DNA of 64,000 nucleotides from Methylocystis sp. H62 (GCF_015709515.1 NZ_JADNQZ010000048.1:62001-126000), one strand, 5' to 3'. Positions 27,301 through 36,768 are shown, counted from the first letter of the stretch. The notes: generated from the letters alone by a model not told the origin. Translations and numbers: made by a program.

Positions 27301-30300
27301 GTCTGAAGCGGCTCAGTCGAAAAGCCGCCAGCCGCTTCCTGGACCCGAAGCGATGCTGGCCGATCTTATCGCCGACATCCTGCGCGTAGACCACGTCGGC
27401 GCCGATGACGACTTTTTCCTTCTCGGCGGCGACAGCATTTCCGCGATAGGTCTTTGTGCGGCGCTGCGTCGGCGCAGCGCCTTGTTGCGGCCGCGAGACA
27501 TCTTCGAGTGCCGCAGCGTCGCGCGTATGGCGAAGGCGCTCGAGTCGAAGTCTGAGGTGGCGCCCGCCGAAACTCTTGAGAGCAGCGAAATCAGCGAGGC
27601 GGAGCTGGATGCCTTGCGCGAGCGTTACGGTCCTATCGCCGCCGTATTGCCTGCCTTGCCGTTACAAGAAGGACTGCTGTTCCATGCCCGGCTCGGCGAG
27701 CAAGCCAGCCGCTACAACGCTATCTCCCGCTTTGATTTCGAAGGTCCGCTTGATGTCGAAAGACTGAAGGATGCGCTGGAGACGCTGCTCCGCCGTCACC
27801 CCCAGCTGGCGGCGGTCTTCGATGTTCAGCAGGGCGCGGCGCTGCAAATCCTTCCGCGGCTCGATGAGGGTTCCAGTCTACGTCACTGGCCATGGAAGCG
27901 TTGTAAACTCGACGCATGCGATGAAGAGCAGCAGTTCGCGGAACTCGATCGTCTCGAGCGAGCGGAGCTCGACCGCGATTTTCTTGGCGCCGAGGCGCAA
28001 GAGCGAATGATGGCGCAGGCGACGCTCGTGCGCCTTGCCGGCGACAGGCATGTTCTGCTCATCTGCTCGCATCATTTGATCGGCGACGGCTGGTCTTCAA
28101 CGATCATGCTGCGAGAGCTGCTCGGCGCCTATGCGGGTCATGCGCTGCCACCTCTCACGCCCGACTATCCAACGGTCGTGCGTCGCCTCACAAGCCGCGA
28201 CCCGGCCCCTGCGCGTCTCGCCTGGCGAGAGGCGCTGCAGGGCGCTGCGCCGACATTGCTGTATGAAGACACGAAGCGCTTCGGAGCCATTCATGAATTG
28301 CCGCTTCGACTTCGGCCCGGATTCCTGGAAGAACTTGAGACGCTGCGCCGCAGCCGCGGGCTGACGCTCAACTCGCTGATGCAAGGCGTATGGGGCGCTT
28401 TCCTTGCAACTATGACGGGCCGCAGCGACGTCGTGTTCGGATCGCCGATGTCGGGACGTTCCGAGGCGATCGAAGGCATCGAAGCGCATATTGGACTTTT
28501 CACCAACACGCTACCGGTCCGCTTGCGGCTGCGCCCAGATCAGCCGCTGCTCGAGCAGCTTGTCAATGTCCAGCAGCGCCAAATTCGGCTGCTGGAGCAT
28601 GACGGCGTTGGGCTTGGCGAAATCCAACGACTGTGCGGCGTCGCGAACCTCTTCGACACATTGCTCGTGGTGGAGAATTATCCGGAAGATGCGAATCTGT
28701 TCGCGGCGGACTTCGGCGGTCTGCGATGCGTCGGCGCCCGCAACCGCGGCTATACGCATTATCCTTTGACGCTGATGGTTCTGCCGGGGCGCGAACTGGA
28801 GCTGCGGCTCGAATATCGCGAAGGCGTCAAGGAGCCGGAGCGCATTGCCCGCCGTGTGACGAGACTGCTGGAACAGCTCGTCGACCGACCCGATGCGCCG
28901 CTCTCTGTGATGGACGTTTTGCTCCCTGATGAGCGAGATCTTCTCGCGCGCGTCAACGCGACGAAGGTGGAAATTCATCCGAGCACCCTGTGCGAGCTGT
29001 TGGCGGACCAGGCGCAGCGCACGCCGGACGCCATAGCGCTGGTCGACGGCGATCATGCGCTGTCCTACCGCGAGGTTCGGCGGCAAGTAACGGCGCTCGC
29101 GCGCAACTTCGCGGCCATCGGCGTCACGACCGGCGACATCGTCGCGATCGCGCTGCCGCGTTCAGTTCGACTGGTTATCGCGCTGATGGCCGCGCAAGAA
29201 GCGGGCGCCGCCTATTTGCCGCTCGACACAAGCTATCCGGAAGAACGTCTTGCGTATATGGCGCAAGACGCTCGACCTCGCCTCATCGTCACGACGCGAG
29301 AACTGCAGGAGCGCTTCGAGCAATTGGGCGCATCGCTCGTCTATGATGAGCTGTCGGATGGTCCGAGCGAAGACAGCTTGAACAGAGTCATCCGCCCAAG
29401 CCCCGACGATGCGGCCTATGTCATCTATACTTCCGGCTCGACGGGTCGTCCTAAGGGCGTGACTATCTCTCACAAGGCGATCGTCAATCGATTGCGCTGG
29501 ATGCAGCATGAGTACCGATTGACTGCTGACGACGTCGTCTTGCAGAAGACGCCAAGCAGCTTCGATGTTTCGGTATGGGAGTTTTTTTGGCCGCTGATTA
29601 CGGGCGCGCGACTCGTCGTCGCGCCGCCGGAAGCACATCGCGATCCGCGCGAGCTGCTTCGGCTCATTCATGACCACCGGATCAGCGTGATCCATTTCGT
29701 TCCGTCAATGCTCGCGACCTTCGTCGCGACGGCCAAATCCGAATCCGGCCATGCGGCGGACTCCAGCAGTTTGCGTCTCGTCTTTTGCAGCGGCGAAGCG
29801 CTGTCGAAAGAATTGGCCCGGTCCTATGAGACGCTGTTCAGCGCGCCGCTGCATAATCTCTACGGTCCGACAGAGGCGGCTGTCGACGTCACCTATCAAC
29901 AGGCGTGCGGAGTAGGTGCAGAAGACGCTGCTGAGGCGGCCAGCGTTCCCCTCGGCCGGCCCGTGTGGAACACAGGCTTGCGGGTTCTCGATGGCTGGCT
30001 GCGGCCGACGCCAGTCGGAGTCGCGGGCGAACTTTATCTTTCCGGCGTGCAACTTGCCGATGGTTACCTCGGCCGCCGATCGCTCACGGCCAGTCGTTTC
30101 GTCGCCGATCCTTTTGCGGACGGCGAGAGAATGTATCGCACAGGCGATATCGTCCGCTGGTTCGGGAGGGGAACCGTCGAATATCTTGGTCGAGGCGACG
30201 ACCAGATCAAGATCCGCGGTCAGCGGATCGAACTCGGCGAAATCGAAAGCGTGCTGCTGGAGCAGCCTGGCGTCGCGCAGGCCGCGGTCATAGCAAGAGC

Positions 30301-31537
30301 GACGGGCGAACGCGTGGGCGGCGGCGCCGATGAGCGTCAGTTGATCGGCTATGTCGTTCCATCAAAGGATGCGGAACTCGACGGCGAGGCGTTGCGCGGC
30401 GCGCTTTTGCGGCGTCTGCCAGGCCATATGACTCCGACTTCGGTCATCTGCCTCAAGGAATTCCCGCTGAACGCCAGCGGCAAACTTGACAGAAAGGCGT
30501 TGCCGGCGCCGGGAAATGGGCTTCAACGCCAAGGCCGCAAGCCGCTTCCGGGAATTGAAACGACTCTTTCAGAAATATTCGCGCGTGTTCTTGGGATCGA
30601 TGAGGTCAACGCCGACGATGACTTCTTCGCGCTCGGCGGACATTCCTTGCTCGCCATGCAGCTCGCCGCGGCGTTGGAGGCGGAATTCAAGACGCCTGTC
30701 TCCGTCGGCGAAGTCATCGTCAATTCGAGCGTTGAACGGCTTGCGCGCGCGCTTTTCGACGAACAAGCGGGCGAAGAGCGCAAGGCGGGTTTCGGCGAAG
30801 TGCTGCATCTGCGCTCGGGCGCCGATGCGCCGCTGATCTGCATTCATCCAGCTTCCGGCTTTTCGTGGCAGTTCAGCGTCCTTACCCGCTACCTCCAAAG
30901 CGACAGCCCCGTGATCGGACTTCAGTCGCCGCGGCCGAACGGAGTCATCGCCGTCTGCGATACGATGGATGAGGTCTGCAAGAGACATCTCGACACGATC
31001 CGCAGCATACAGCCTCGCGGGCCCTACCGCCTGCTTGGCTATTCGCTCGGCGGCGTGGTGGCGCAGGCGATCGCCGCGCGCCTGGTTGAAGACGGCGACG
31101 TGGTCGACTTTCTCGGACTGCTCGACACCTATCCGCCGGAAATCCAGGACTGGAGCAGACCGCCGACGGAAGACGAAGAGCGCGAGATCGAGAAGGAGCG
31201 CGCGCTGTTCATGAACGCCTCCAAAGACGCTCTCGACTCGGCCTTGGCGAAGGAGAAGGCGGAGATGTTCGGCAATATCATGCGGAACTACGAAGATTCA
31301 GTGCGTCTACTCTCCACCGCGAGGACGGCGCGCTATCCCGGAGCGGCGACGCTATTCGTAGCGAGGCGGACCTTGCCGCCGGGAATGGACGTCCAGGAGA
31401 CCTGGCGTCCCTATGTGGGCCAGCTCAACGTCGTCGACCTGGACTGCGCCCACACGGACATTGTCTCTCCGCGCTCCCTGCAGGCTTTGGGGCCAATCCT
31501 CAACGACTTGCTGCGCGACAGAGAGGCGAGGAGCTAG
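24338..31537 (+). CDS. Two-module NRPS, catechol siderophore synthetase (C-A-T-C-A-T-TE)
   Basis: 2399 residues starting with GTG. Domains in order: C1 (HHLMVDG about 155), A1 (YTSGSTGKPKG about 625), carrier T1 (GGDSIS, Ser about 1033), C2 (HHLIGDG about 1245), A2 (about 1697), T2 (GGHSLL, Ser about 2103), thioesterase (GYSLGG, Ser about 2236; DCAHTD near the end). The A2 pocket reads DVWHFSLVDK by my alignment, identical to EntF, so serine. A1 reads DVGNFIVVEK, which I do not recognise. C1 would accept dihydroxybenzoyl from EntB. The layout matches EntF with one extra module, as in synthetases of DHB-amino acid-Ser triscatechols (trivanchrobactin, chrysobactin family). No epimerase domain, yet C2 begins PLQEGLLFHA like DCL or dual C domains. 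The TE would trimerise and cyclise. Confidence 0.93.
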   Translation: MLLAPPLRPSLPIALELPLIAAQPGIWMGDQVSPTLNAFIVAQYVELNGDVDLESLRLAIRIGLSEADTVHARFIETEGRLSQIIPQRINAGESPDPDVVDVSEEPAPEAAALAFMRADLAADLPLDGDALLYRHALIRLGDTSNGERWFWYQRYHHLMVDGFSFAAIARRIADIYTALRRRKPLRDSPFTSFAEVVEEYQSYEGSKAQEADRLFWLGHAQNLPTPIALSQPSAKTPQAGAVSLPLRRRISLPPDVMTAFEAQGAAVRVSGVEMAMAAVFAYLHRMSGATRLTVGMPFMRRMGSIALFAAGPVVNVLPVQLSIDPSMLLSEAATALALELRAVRRRQRYEAEQLRRDLGLVGSDRSLYGPMLNLKMFDYRLDFHGVAGVTHQLASGPVEDMELDLYVDDGRLTIDLVGNCDRYDEQDLELHAKRLACLVERLAADPKLAIGAAPLLTEGERALIAAANDTTKDVPRLTLCDMLAAQAAKTPDAIALVDPDHTLTYREVRRQISRLAQMLATAGVVAEDHVAIALPRIVHLSLAIMAVLETGAAYLPLDINYPDERLAYMAEDAAPRVIITSENLRSRFESMGPVLIFDDLAPGVEDYPSAPKTALTLGHPAYIIYTSGSTGKPKGVVVSHGAVVNLLYWLQDEYSLTAADVALQKTPCSFDVSVGEFFWPLTGGARLVMAPEEVDRDPEALLQVIRDYRVTTMNFVPSLLAAFVAGVRTTANAARDAASLRAVFCIGEALSKELAEAFGNLFHAPLHNVYGPTEATVEVTYQPAFGQALASARGPGVPIGRPLWNTGLRILDARLRPAPIGVAGDLYLTGAQLAQGYWRRASLTASRFVADPEADGERMYRTGDIARWLSDGTVDYLGRSDDQLKIRGQRIELGEIESALRDQPGVAQAAVIARVLGRGDASALASDARQLIGYVTPATRGDELDGEALRAALGKRLPAYMTPIAIMILEELPLSANGKLDRNALPDPSEAAQSKSRQPLPGPEAMLADLIADILRVDHVGADDDFFLLGGDSISAIGLCAALRRRSALLRPRDIFECRSVARMAKALESKSEVAPAETLESSEISEAELDALRERYGPIAAVLPALPLQEGLLFHARLGEQASRYNAISRFDFEGPLDVERLKDALETLLRRHPQLAAVFDVQQGAALQILPRLDEGSSLRHWPWKRCKLDACDEEQQFAELDRLERAELDRDFLGAEAQERMMAQATLVRLAGDRHVLLICSHHLIGDGWSSTIMLRELLGAYAGHALPPLTPDYPTVVRRLTSRDPAPARLAWREALQGAAPTLLYEDTKRFGAIHELPLRLRPGFLEELETLRRSRGLTLNSLMQGVWGAFLATMTGRSDVVFGSPMSGRSEAIEGIEAHIGLFTNTLPVRLRLRPDQPLLEQLVNVQQRQIRLLEHDGVGLGEIQRLCGVANLFDTLLVVENYPEDANLFAADFGGLRCVGARNRGYTHYPLTLMVLPGRELELRLEYREGVKEPERIARRVTRLLEQLVDRPDAPLSVMDVLLPDERDLLARVNATKVEIHPSTLCELLADQAQRTPDAIALVDGDHALSYREVRRQVTALARNFAAIGVTTGDIVAIALPRSVRLVIALMAAQEAGAAYLPLDTSYPEERLAYMAQDARPRLIVTTRELQERFEQLGASLVYDELSDGPSEDSLNRVIRPSPDDAAYVIYTSGSTGRPKGVTISHKAIVNRLRWMQHEYRLTADDVVLQKTPSSFDVSVWEFFWPLITGARLVVAPPEAHRDPRELLRLIHDHRISVIHFVPSMLATFVATAKSESGHAADSSSLRLVFCSGEALSKELARSYETLFSAPLHNLYGPTEAAVDVTYQQACGVGAEDAAEAASVPLGRPVWNTGLRVLDGWLRPTPVGVAGELYLSGVQLADGYLGRRSLTASRFVADPFADGERMYRTGDIVRWFGRGTVEYLGRGDDQIKIRGQRIELGEIESVLLEQPGVAQAAVIARATGERVGGGADERQLIGYVVPSKDAELDGEALRGALLRRLPGHMTPTSVICLKEFPLNASGKLDRKALPAPGNGLQRQGRKPLPGIETTLSEIFARVLGIDEVNADDDFFALGGHSLLAMQLAAALEAEFKTPVSVGEVIVNSSVERLARALFDEQAGEERKAGFGEVLHLRSGADAPLICIHPASGFSWQFSVLTRYLQSDSPVIGLQSPRPNGVIAVCDTMDEVCKRHLDTIRSIQPRGPYRLLGYSLGGVVAQAIAARLVEDGDVVDFLGLLDTYPPEIQDWSRPPTEDEEREIEKERALFMNASKDALDSALAKEKAEMFGNIMRNYEDSVRLLSTARTARYPGAATLFVARRTLPPGMDVQETWRPYVGQLNVVDLDCAHTDIVSPRSLQALGPILNDLLRDREARS

Positions 31538-31540
31538 GGG

Positions 31541-32968
31541 ATGGACACTCAGCGCGCCCCAGAAGCGTCGCAAGAGACGCGCAACGAAGGCCATGCCGTG
31601 TCGCCGGGTTCATCTCGTGATCCGGCGGGCGCCGTCGCCAAAAACATCGTCAAGAACATCGTCAAGAACAAATCCACTCTGCTGTTGGACCTCAGTCTGC
31701 TGCGCGACAATGCGCCATTTCGCACCGTCGTCATCGCCCGAACCCTTTCGGTGTTTTCGCTGGGCATGCTGACAGTAGCGGCGCCCGTCCAAATCCAGGA
31801 ATTGACCGGCTCGCCTATGCAAGTCGGAATAGCCATGGCGCTGGGCGGCGGCGGCGCCTTCGCCGGGCTGTTGGCGGGCGGGGTGCTCGCGGACCGGTGG
31901 GATAGACGCAAGCTCATCCTCTTTGCGCGGTCGGTATGCGGCATTGGCTTCGCGGCGCTCGCCGTCAATGGCTTCAGCGCGTCGCCGTCAGTGCTGGCGA
32001 TCTATGCGTTGGCGCTATGGGACGGATTTTTCAGCGCGCTCGGCGTTACTGCGCTGCTCGCCGCAACGCCTTTTCTCGTCGGCCGCGAAAATCTTGGCGC
32101 TGCCGGCCAGTTCAACATGCTGACGATTCGCATGGGCGGAATCCTCTCTCCGGCGCTCGGCGGGATGGTGATCGCGTCTTTCGGCGTGGGCTGGAATTTC
32201 CTTGCAGCCGCGATCGGCGCGCTGCTCACCGTCGCTCAGCTCATGCGGCTTCCACCGATGCCTCCTGCCAGACGCGAACCGCAGCACCCCCTGCGCGCGC
32301 TCGGGGCGGGCGTAGGCTATCTTTTCGTTAACAGGCTCGTCGGCGCCGTCGTCGCCGTGGGCGCGCTTGTCAGTCTCGGCGGCGGCGTCCGCATTCTCTT
32401 GCCGGCGCTTGCCGAGGACATATACCGCGTCGGGCCGTCGGCGGTGGGGATGATGTATGCCGCAGCGCCGCTGGGCGCGACGGCAGCCGCCTTAACAGGA
32501 GGTTGGCTCGGCGGCTTTGCTCGTTCCGGAGCGCTGCTGCTCGCAAGCGGCCCGGCGGCTTTCGTCGCGCTCGGGTCGCTCGGATTTGTCAGCGATCCAG
32601 TCGTCGCCTTTATGGCGCTCGCGGGCTTTGGCTATTTGAGCTCGATCGCATCGCTTCTGCAGTTCACGCTTGTCCAACGCCACACGCCGGAACATTTGTT
32701 GGGCCGGGTCAATGGTCTATGGGCCGCCCAGGCGGTCACCGGCGATGCTTTTGGCGCGCTTGCGCTTGGAGGCCTGACTCGCGTTTTTCCGCTGACGTCA
32801 GCCATTCTCATTTTCAGCCTTATCGCGCTTCTTTCGAGCGGGGCGATGGCGATCGGATTTCGTTCGCTTCGTTTCGCCTCGTCAAAGAGGAGCGAGGATT
32901 TGCCTTCGACGAGCGCCGAAAAGAGCGAACGGCCGCAGCCTCAACTCTCGAAGACCGAGAAAGCTTGA
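31541..32968 (+). CDS. entS: MFS exporter, EntS-like
   Basis: 475 residues, 12 hydrophobic helices with the MFS loop GGVLADRWDRRKLILFARS, after a polar N-terminal extension of about 45 residues containing an imperfect repeat (KNIVKNIVKNK). Sequence style and context match EntS, the inner-membrane exporter of enterobactin. It starts four bases after the NRPS stop, with GGGG before the ATG, so it is translated in the same operon. The C-terminus has a charged tail. Confidence 0.82.
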   Translation: MDTQRAPEASQETRNEGHAVSPGSSRDPAGAVAKNIVKNIVKNKSTLLLDLSLLRDNAPFRTVVIARTLSVFSLGMLTVAAPVQIQELTGSPMQVGIAMALGGGGAFAGLLAGGVLADRWDRRKLILFARSVCGIGFAALAVNGFSASPSVLAIYALALWDGFFSALGVTALLAATPFLVGRENLGAAGQFNMLTIRMGGILSPALGGMVIASFGVGWNFLAAAIGALLTVAQLMRLPPMPPARREPQHPLRALGAGVGYLFVNRLVGAVVAVGALVSLGGGVRILLPALAEDIYRVGPSAVGMMYAAAPLGATAAALTGGWLGGFARSGALLLASGPAAFVALGSLGFVSDPVVAFMALAGFGYLSSIASLLQFTLVQRHTPEHLLGRVNGLWAAQAVTGDAFGALALGGLTRVFPLTSAILIFSLIALLSSGAMAIGFRSLRFASSKRSEDLPSTSAEKSERPQPQLSKTEKA

Positions 32969-33040
32969 TGTGCACGCCGTGCATGTCGGCGACGCTTTTT
33001 GATGAAGAACGAAATCGATAGCGGTAGGTAGAGGTGCGAC

Positions 33041-34231
33041 ATGAATGCGATTAATCTTGCTCCTTCAGTTTCGACCATTGAAGCCAATACCAGCTTTGTG
33101 TTCACTTCGCCGCATCGAAGCATCAAAGCATTCGGCATCGCCGAGAGAATTTGTCTTTCGGCGTGCGGCGCGGCGCATTCGGATAGTTTCCTGCAGACGG
33201 CCGTGCAGGGCGCAATCAATCGGGCGCGGCAGGCCGGACAGGTAAATCCCATTGTTGCGGGCGCCATTCCTTTCGACATACGGCAGCCCTGCTCACTGTT
33301 CGTGCCAATGAGTTATACGGATTTCGCAAGAGGGTCGCTGATGGTCGAGGAGCGACGCTCGGAGCGGGCGCCCACGGTGCTCGGCATGCGTAGCCTCCCC
33401 GACAAGGACGCATTCAAAGACGCCGTCACGCGCGCGATCACAAGCTTTCGCGCCGGGAAAATGTCGAAAGCGGTTCTATCCCGCATCCTCGAGATCGAAC
33501 TCGCGCAACCGGTCGACGTCGCAGCGATCTTGAACGCCTTGGTGAAGCAAAATCCCAGCGGCTATCATTTCAAGGCGCCCTTGACCGATGGGGCGATATT
33601 GCTTGGCGCAAGTCCTGAGCTCCTGATCCGAAAGGACGGCGCCGCCATTCGCTCCAATCCCTTGGCCGGTTCGGCCAAACGCAGATCGGACCCGGAAGAG
33701 GATCGGCTGGCGAGCCGCACGCTGTTGCAGTCGAACAAGGACAATTTCGAGCACAGGCTCGTCGTGGATGAGATACAGGAAGCGCTGGAGCCCGTATGCA
33801 AAGCTCTGACGACGCCCGCTGGGCCAGCGCTCATGAACACGTCGACGATGTGGCATCTCTCGACGTTGATCACCGGCGAGCTGGCGAACCACCACACGTC
33901 GGCGCTTCAACTAGCCTGCCGTTTGCATCCGACGCCTGCGGTCTGCGGCTATCCAACCGCCGAGTCGCGGTCGTTGATTGGCGCTCTGGAGCCATTCGAC
34001 CGCGGCGTTTTCAGCGGCGCCGTCGGATGGTGCGATTCAGAGGGTAATGGCGAGTGGGCGGTGGCGATAAGGTGCGGAACGGTTCACGACAAAGCCATTC
34101 GACTCTTTGCCGGCGCCGGCATCGTCGAAGCTTCTGATCCGGAATCCGAATGGGCGGAAACTGAAGCCAAGTTAGGCACGATGCTGCGCGCCTTCGGAAT
34201 AGAAACGGGGGAGCGCCCGGCATGCCGATAG
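33041..34231 (+). CDS. entC: Isochorismate synthase
   Basis: 396 residues of the chorismate-binding fold. Makes isochorismate from chorismate, the first step to 2,3-dihydroxybenzoate. Visible signatures: GASPELLIRKDGAAIRSNPLAGSAKR, then NKDNFEHRLVVDEIQEAL, LHPTPAVCGYPTAESRSLI and the C-terminal VGWCDSEGNGEWAVAIRC. It lies 72 bases after the exporter and overlaps the start of entE. Siderophore rather than menaquinone role (MenF) is inferred from the adjacent entEBA genes. Confidence 0.94.
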   Translation: MNAINLAPSVSTIEANTSFVFTSPHRSIKAFGIAERICLSACGAAHSDSFLQTAVQGAINRARQAGQVNPIVAGAIPFDIRQPCSLFVPMSYTDFARGSLMVEERRSERAPTVLGMRSLPDKDAFKDAVTRAITSFRAGKMSKAVLSRILEIELAQPVDVAAILNALVKQNPSGYHFKAPLTDGAILLGASPELLIRKDGAAIRSNPLAGSAKRRSDPEEDRLASRTLLQSNKDNFEHRLVVDEIQEALEPVCKALTTPAGPALMNTSTMWHLSTLITGELANHHTSALQLACRLHPTPAVCGYPTAESRSLIGALEPFDRGVFSGAVGWCDSEGNGEWAVAIRCGTVHDKAIRLFAGAGIVEASDPESEWAETEAKLGTMLRAFGIETGERPACR

Positions 34232-35844
34232 AGTTCACGCCCTGGCCCGAAGCCTTCGCCCGTAGATATCGCGAGAAAGGCTATTGGCGCGGCGAGCCGC
34301 TGACGGAGATTTTGCAGCGCGCCTGCCATCGTCATCCTGGCGCCGTCGCGCTCATTTGCGGCGAGCGACATCTCACTTACGCTGAGTTGGACGCCAAGTC
34401 CTCGCGACTTGCGTCAAGCCTCATGCGACGCGGAATAGAGCAGGGCGATACCGCGCTCGTTCAACTTCCCAACGTCGCCGAGTTTTACATCGTTTTTTTT
34501 GCGCTGCTCAAAATGGGCGTGGCGCCGGTCAATGCGCTGTTCAGCCACGACAGGCTGGAGATGACCGCCTATGCGCAGCAGCTTCAACCCAAGCTTCTCA
34601 TCGCGTCCGCCGAACATCGTCTCTTCGCGGACGGCGTCTATGTCACAGGCTTGCGGAGCTTCGCGCCGACATTGAGCGTCGTGGCCATCCACGGACGAAC
34701 TGAATATGCTGAAAATCTTGAGTCGCTGTGGGAATGTGACTCAGACGGCGCGGCGGACGAACCGCGCCCTTCTGCGGCCGATCAGGTGGCGTTTTTCCAA
34801 TTGTCGGGCGGCAGCACCGGCGTTCCCAAGCTCATTCCGCGCACCCATGACGACTATTACTATAGCGTGCGGCGAAGCGCGGAAATCTGCGGTCTGACGG
34901 CGGAGAGCCGCTACCTGTGCGCGCTACCGGCGCCGCATAATTATCCGCTCAGTTCGCCCGGCGCGCTCGGCGTCTTTCACGTCGGCGGAACAGTGGTGAT
35001 GGCGCGAAATCCAAGCGCGGATCTCTGCTTCGATCTCATGCGCCGTCACAAGGTAAACTTCACGGCCATTGTGCCGACGATTGCTTCGTTATGGCTTGAC
35101 GCGACTGTTGACGCCTCTCTGAAAGCGCCGACCTTGAGCGTGATGCATGTCGGCGGCGCGCGACTGAGCGAGACGGTCGCCCGCCGAATTGTCGCCGTCT
35201 TCGGCTGTCGGCTGCAGCAGGTTTTCGGCATGGCGGAGGGGCTCGTCAACTACACGCGTCTCGATGATGCGCCCGAGCGCATTTTCACGACTCAAGGCCG
35301 GCCGATGAGTCCCGATGATGAGCTGAAAGTCGTCGATGCAGATGGCGAAGAGGTCGCCGCGGGCGAAGTCGGAGAACTGCTGACTCGCGGTCCCTACACG
35401 ATCCGGGGGTACTATCGCTGTCCCGAATACAACGCCCGCGCTTTCGATGAAGATGGTTTCTATCGCACAGGCGATCTCGTCGTGATGACGGCGGACGGCG
35501 ATGTGAAAGTCGTGGGCCGCAAGAAGGATCAGATTAACCGGGGCGGCGAGAAGATTCCTGCGGAAGAGATCGAGAATGTGCTGCTTCAGCACGAAGCTGT
35601 GGTCCACGCGGCTCTCATTTCCATGCCTGACGCCGTCATGGGGGAGAAAAGTTGCGCTTACATTGTCACGAGCGACGCGGCGCTAAGACCGATCGCCTTG
35701 CGCAAGCACCTCCGCAGCCAGGGTGTCGCTGAATTCAAACTCCCTGACCGTTTTGAATTCATCGATCAAATGCCGCTTACCGCCTTCGGGAAGGTCGACA
35801 AGCAAACGCTTCGCGACGACATCCAGGCGAAGCTCAACGTCTAA
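34222..35844 (+). CDS. entE: 2,3-dihydroxybenzoate-AMP ligase
   Basis: 540 residues, stand-alone adenylating enzyme. ATP-binding loop SGGSTGVPKLIPRTHDDY, the family block LPAPHNYPLSSPG (typical of aryl-acid ligases), FGMAEGLVNYTRLDD, and C-terminal YRTGDLVV and KDQINRGGEKIPAEEIE. Activates 2,3-dihydroxybenzoate and loads it on the carrier domain of EntB. Start overlaps the entC stop by ten bases. The N-PHN motif supports a 2,3-DHB or salicylate substrate; DHB is favoured by entA in the same operon. Confidence 0.95.
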   Translation: MPIEFTPWPEAFARRYREKGYWRGEPLTEILQRACHRHPGAVALICGERHLTYAELDAKSSRLASSLMRRGIEQGDTALVQLPNVAEFYIVFFALLKMGVAPVNALFSHDRLEMTAYAQQLQPKLLIASAEHRLFADGVYVTGLRSFAPTLSVVAIHGRTEYAENLESLWECDSDGAADEPRPSAADQVAFFQLSGGSTGVPKLIPRTHDDYYYSVRRSAEICGLTAESRYLCALPAPHNYPLSSPGALGVFHVGGTVVMARNPSADLCFDLMRRHKVNFTAIVPTIASLWLDATVDASLKAPTLSVMHVGGARLSETVARRIVAVFGCRLQQVFGMAEGLVNYTRLDDAPERIFTTQGRPMSPDDELKVVDADGEEVAAGEVGELLTRGPYTIRGYYRCPEYNARAFDEDGFYRTGDLVVMTADGDVKVVGRKKDQINRGGEKIPAEEIENVLLQHEAVVHAALISMPDAVMGEKSCAYIVTSDAALRPIALRKHLRSQGVAEFKLPDRFEFIDQMPLTAFGKVDKQTLRDDIQAKLNV

Positions 35845-35863
35845 ACGCAAACAGGAATTGACC

Positions 35864-36751
35864 ATGGCCATACAATCCCTTGCATCCTACGCCATGCCGG
35901 GCCCGGATTCCTTCCGAATAAACAAAGTCAATTGGAGTTTTGCGCCCGAGCGCGCGGCGCTGCTGATCCACGACATGCAAGACTATTTCGTCGGCTTCTA
36001 CGGCGAGGAAAGTCCACTCGTCGATCAGCTCGTTTCGAACATTCGTAGGCTGCGCGCCTTTTTCAGGGCCCACGGCGCCCCCGTGATCTATACGGCTCAG
36101 CCCATTGAACAGAGCGACGAAGATCGCGGCTTGCTAAATGACATGTGGGGATCTGGTCTGAACGCCCAACCGCATAGACGCAAAATTGTTGAGCCTCTAT
36201 TGCCGGACGCCGGGGAGACAGTGCTGACGAAGTGGCGCTACAGCGCCTTCAAGCGTTCGTCGCTGGCCGAGATGATGAAGGACATGGGCAGAGATCAACT
36301 GGCGATCTGCGGCGTCTACGGCCACATCGGTTGTCTGTCGACGGCGCTCGACGCCTTCATGCATGACATCAAGCCTTTCATGATCGCCAACGCTATCGGC
36401 GATTTCTCGCTCGAAGATCATCTCATGACTCTGAACTATGTCGCCGGACGCTGCGGCATGGTGATCGGCGTCGACGACGTGCTCGCCGCGCGAAACACGC
36501 ATTCTGCGCCTCTGACCAGAGAAGACCTCAAAAAGCAGCTCTTGTCGGCGCTCGATGTCGAGGAGTCAGACTTCGACCCCGACGAAAACCTTATCGATTA
36601 CGGCCTCGACTCGGTGCGAGTCATGATGCTGGTCACCGAATGGCGCAAGCTCGGCATAGATGTGGGTTTTGACGAGCTGGCGAAAAAGCCGACCTTGAAT
36701 GGCTGGTGGGACATCATCGATCGCCGGCTCGCAGCGGTCGTCTCCGCGTGA
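35864..36751 (+). CDS. entB: Isochorismatase with aryl carrier domain
   Basis: 295 residues from ATG 35864 (CAGGAA upstream). Residues 1-210 are an isochorismatase (LLIHDMQDYFVGFYGEES, TKWRYSAFKRSSLAEMM, CGVYGHIGCLSTALDAFM), giving 2,3-dihydro-2,3-dihydroxybenzoate. Residues about 220-295 are an aryl carrier domain with the phosphopantetheine site DYGLDSVRVMML. The protein thus both makes the acid and presents it to C1 of the NRPS. A phosphopantetheinyl transferase (EntD) to activate it is not in this window. Confidence 0.95.
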   Translation: MAIQSLASYAMPGPDSFRINKVNWSFAPERAALLIHDMQDYFVGFYGEESPLVDQLVSNIRRLRAFFRAHGAPVIYTAQPIEQSDEDRGLLNDMWGSGLNAQPHRRKIVEPLLPDAGETVLTKWRYSAFKRSSLAEMMKDMGRDQLAICGVYGHIGCLSTALDAFMHDIKPFMIANAIGDFSLEDHLMTLNYVAGRCGMVIGVDDVLAARNTHSAPLTREDLKKQLLSALDVEESDFDPDENLIDYGLDSVRVMMLVTEWRKLGIDVGFDELAKKPTLNGWWDIIDRRLAAVVSA

Positions 36752-36768
36752 CGTCTCGGCGGTTGCGA

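Noticed and set aside
24338-31537. Plain enterobactin EntF
   Set aside because: EntF has one C-A-T-TE module of about 1290 residues; this protein has two full modules before the TE.
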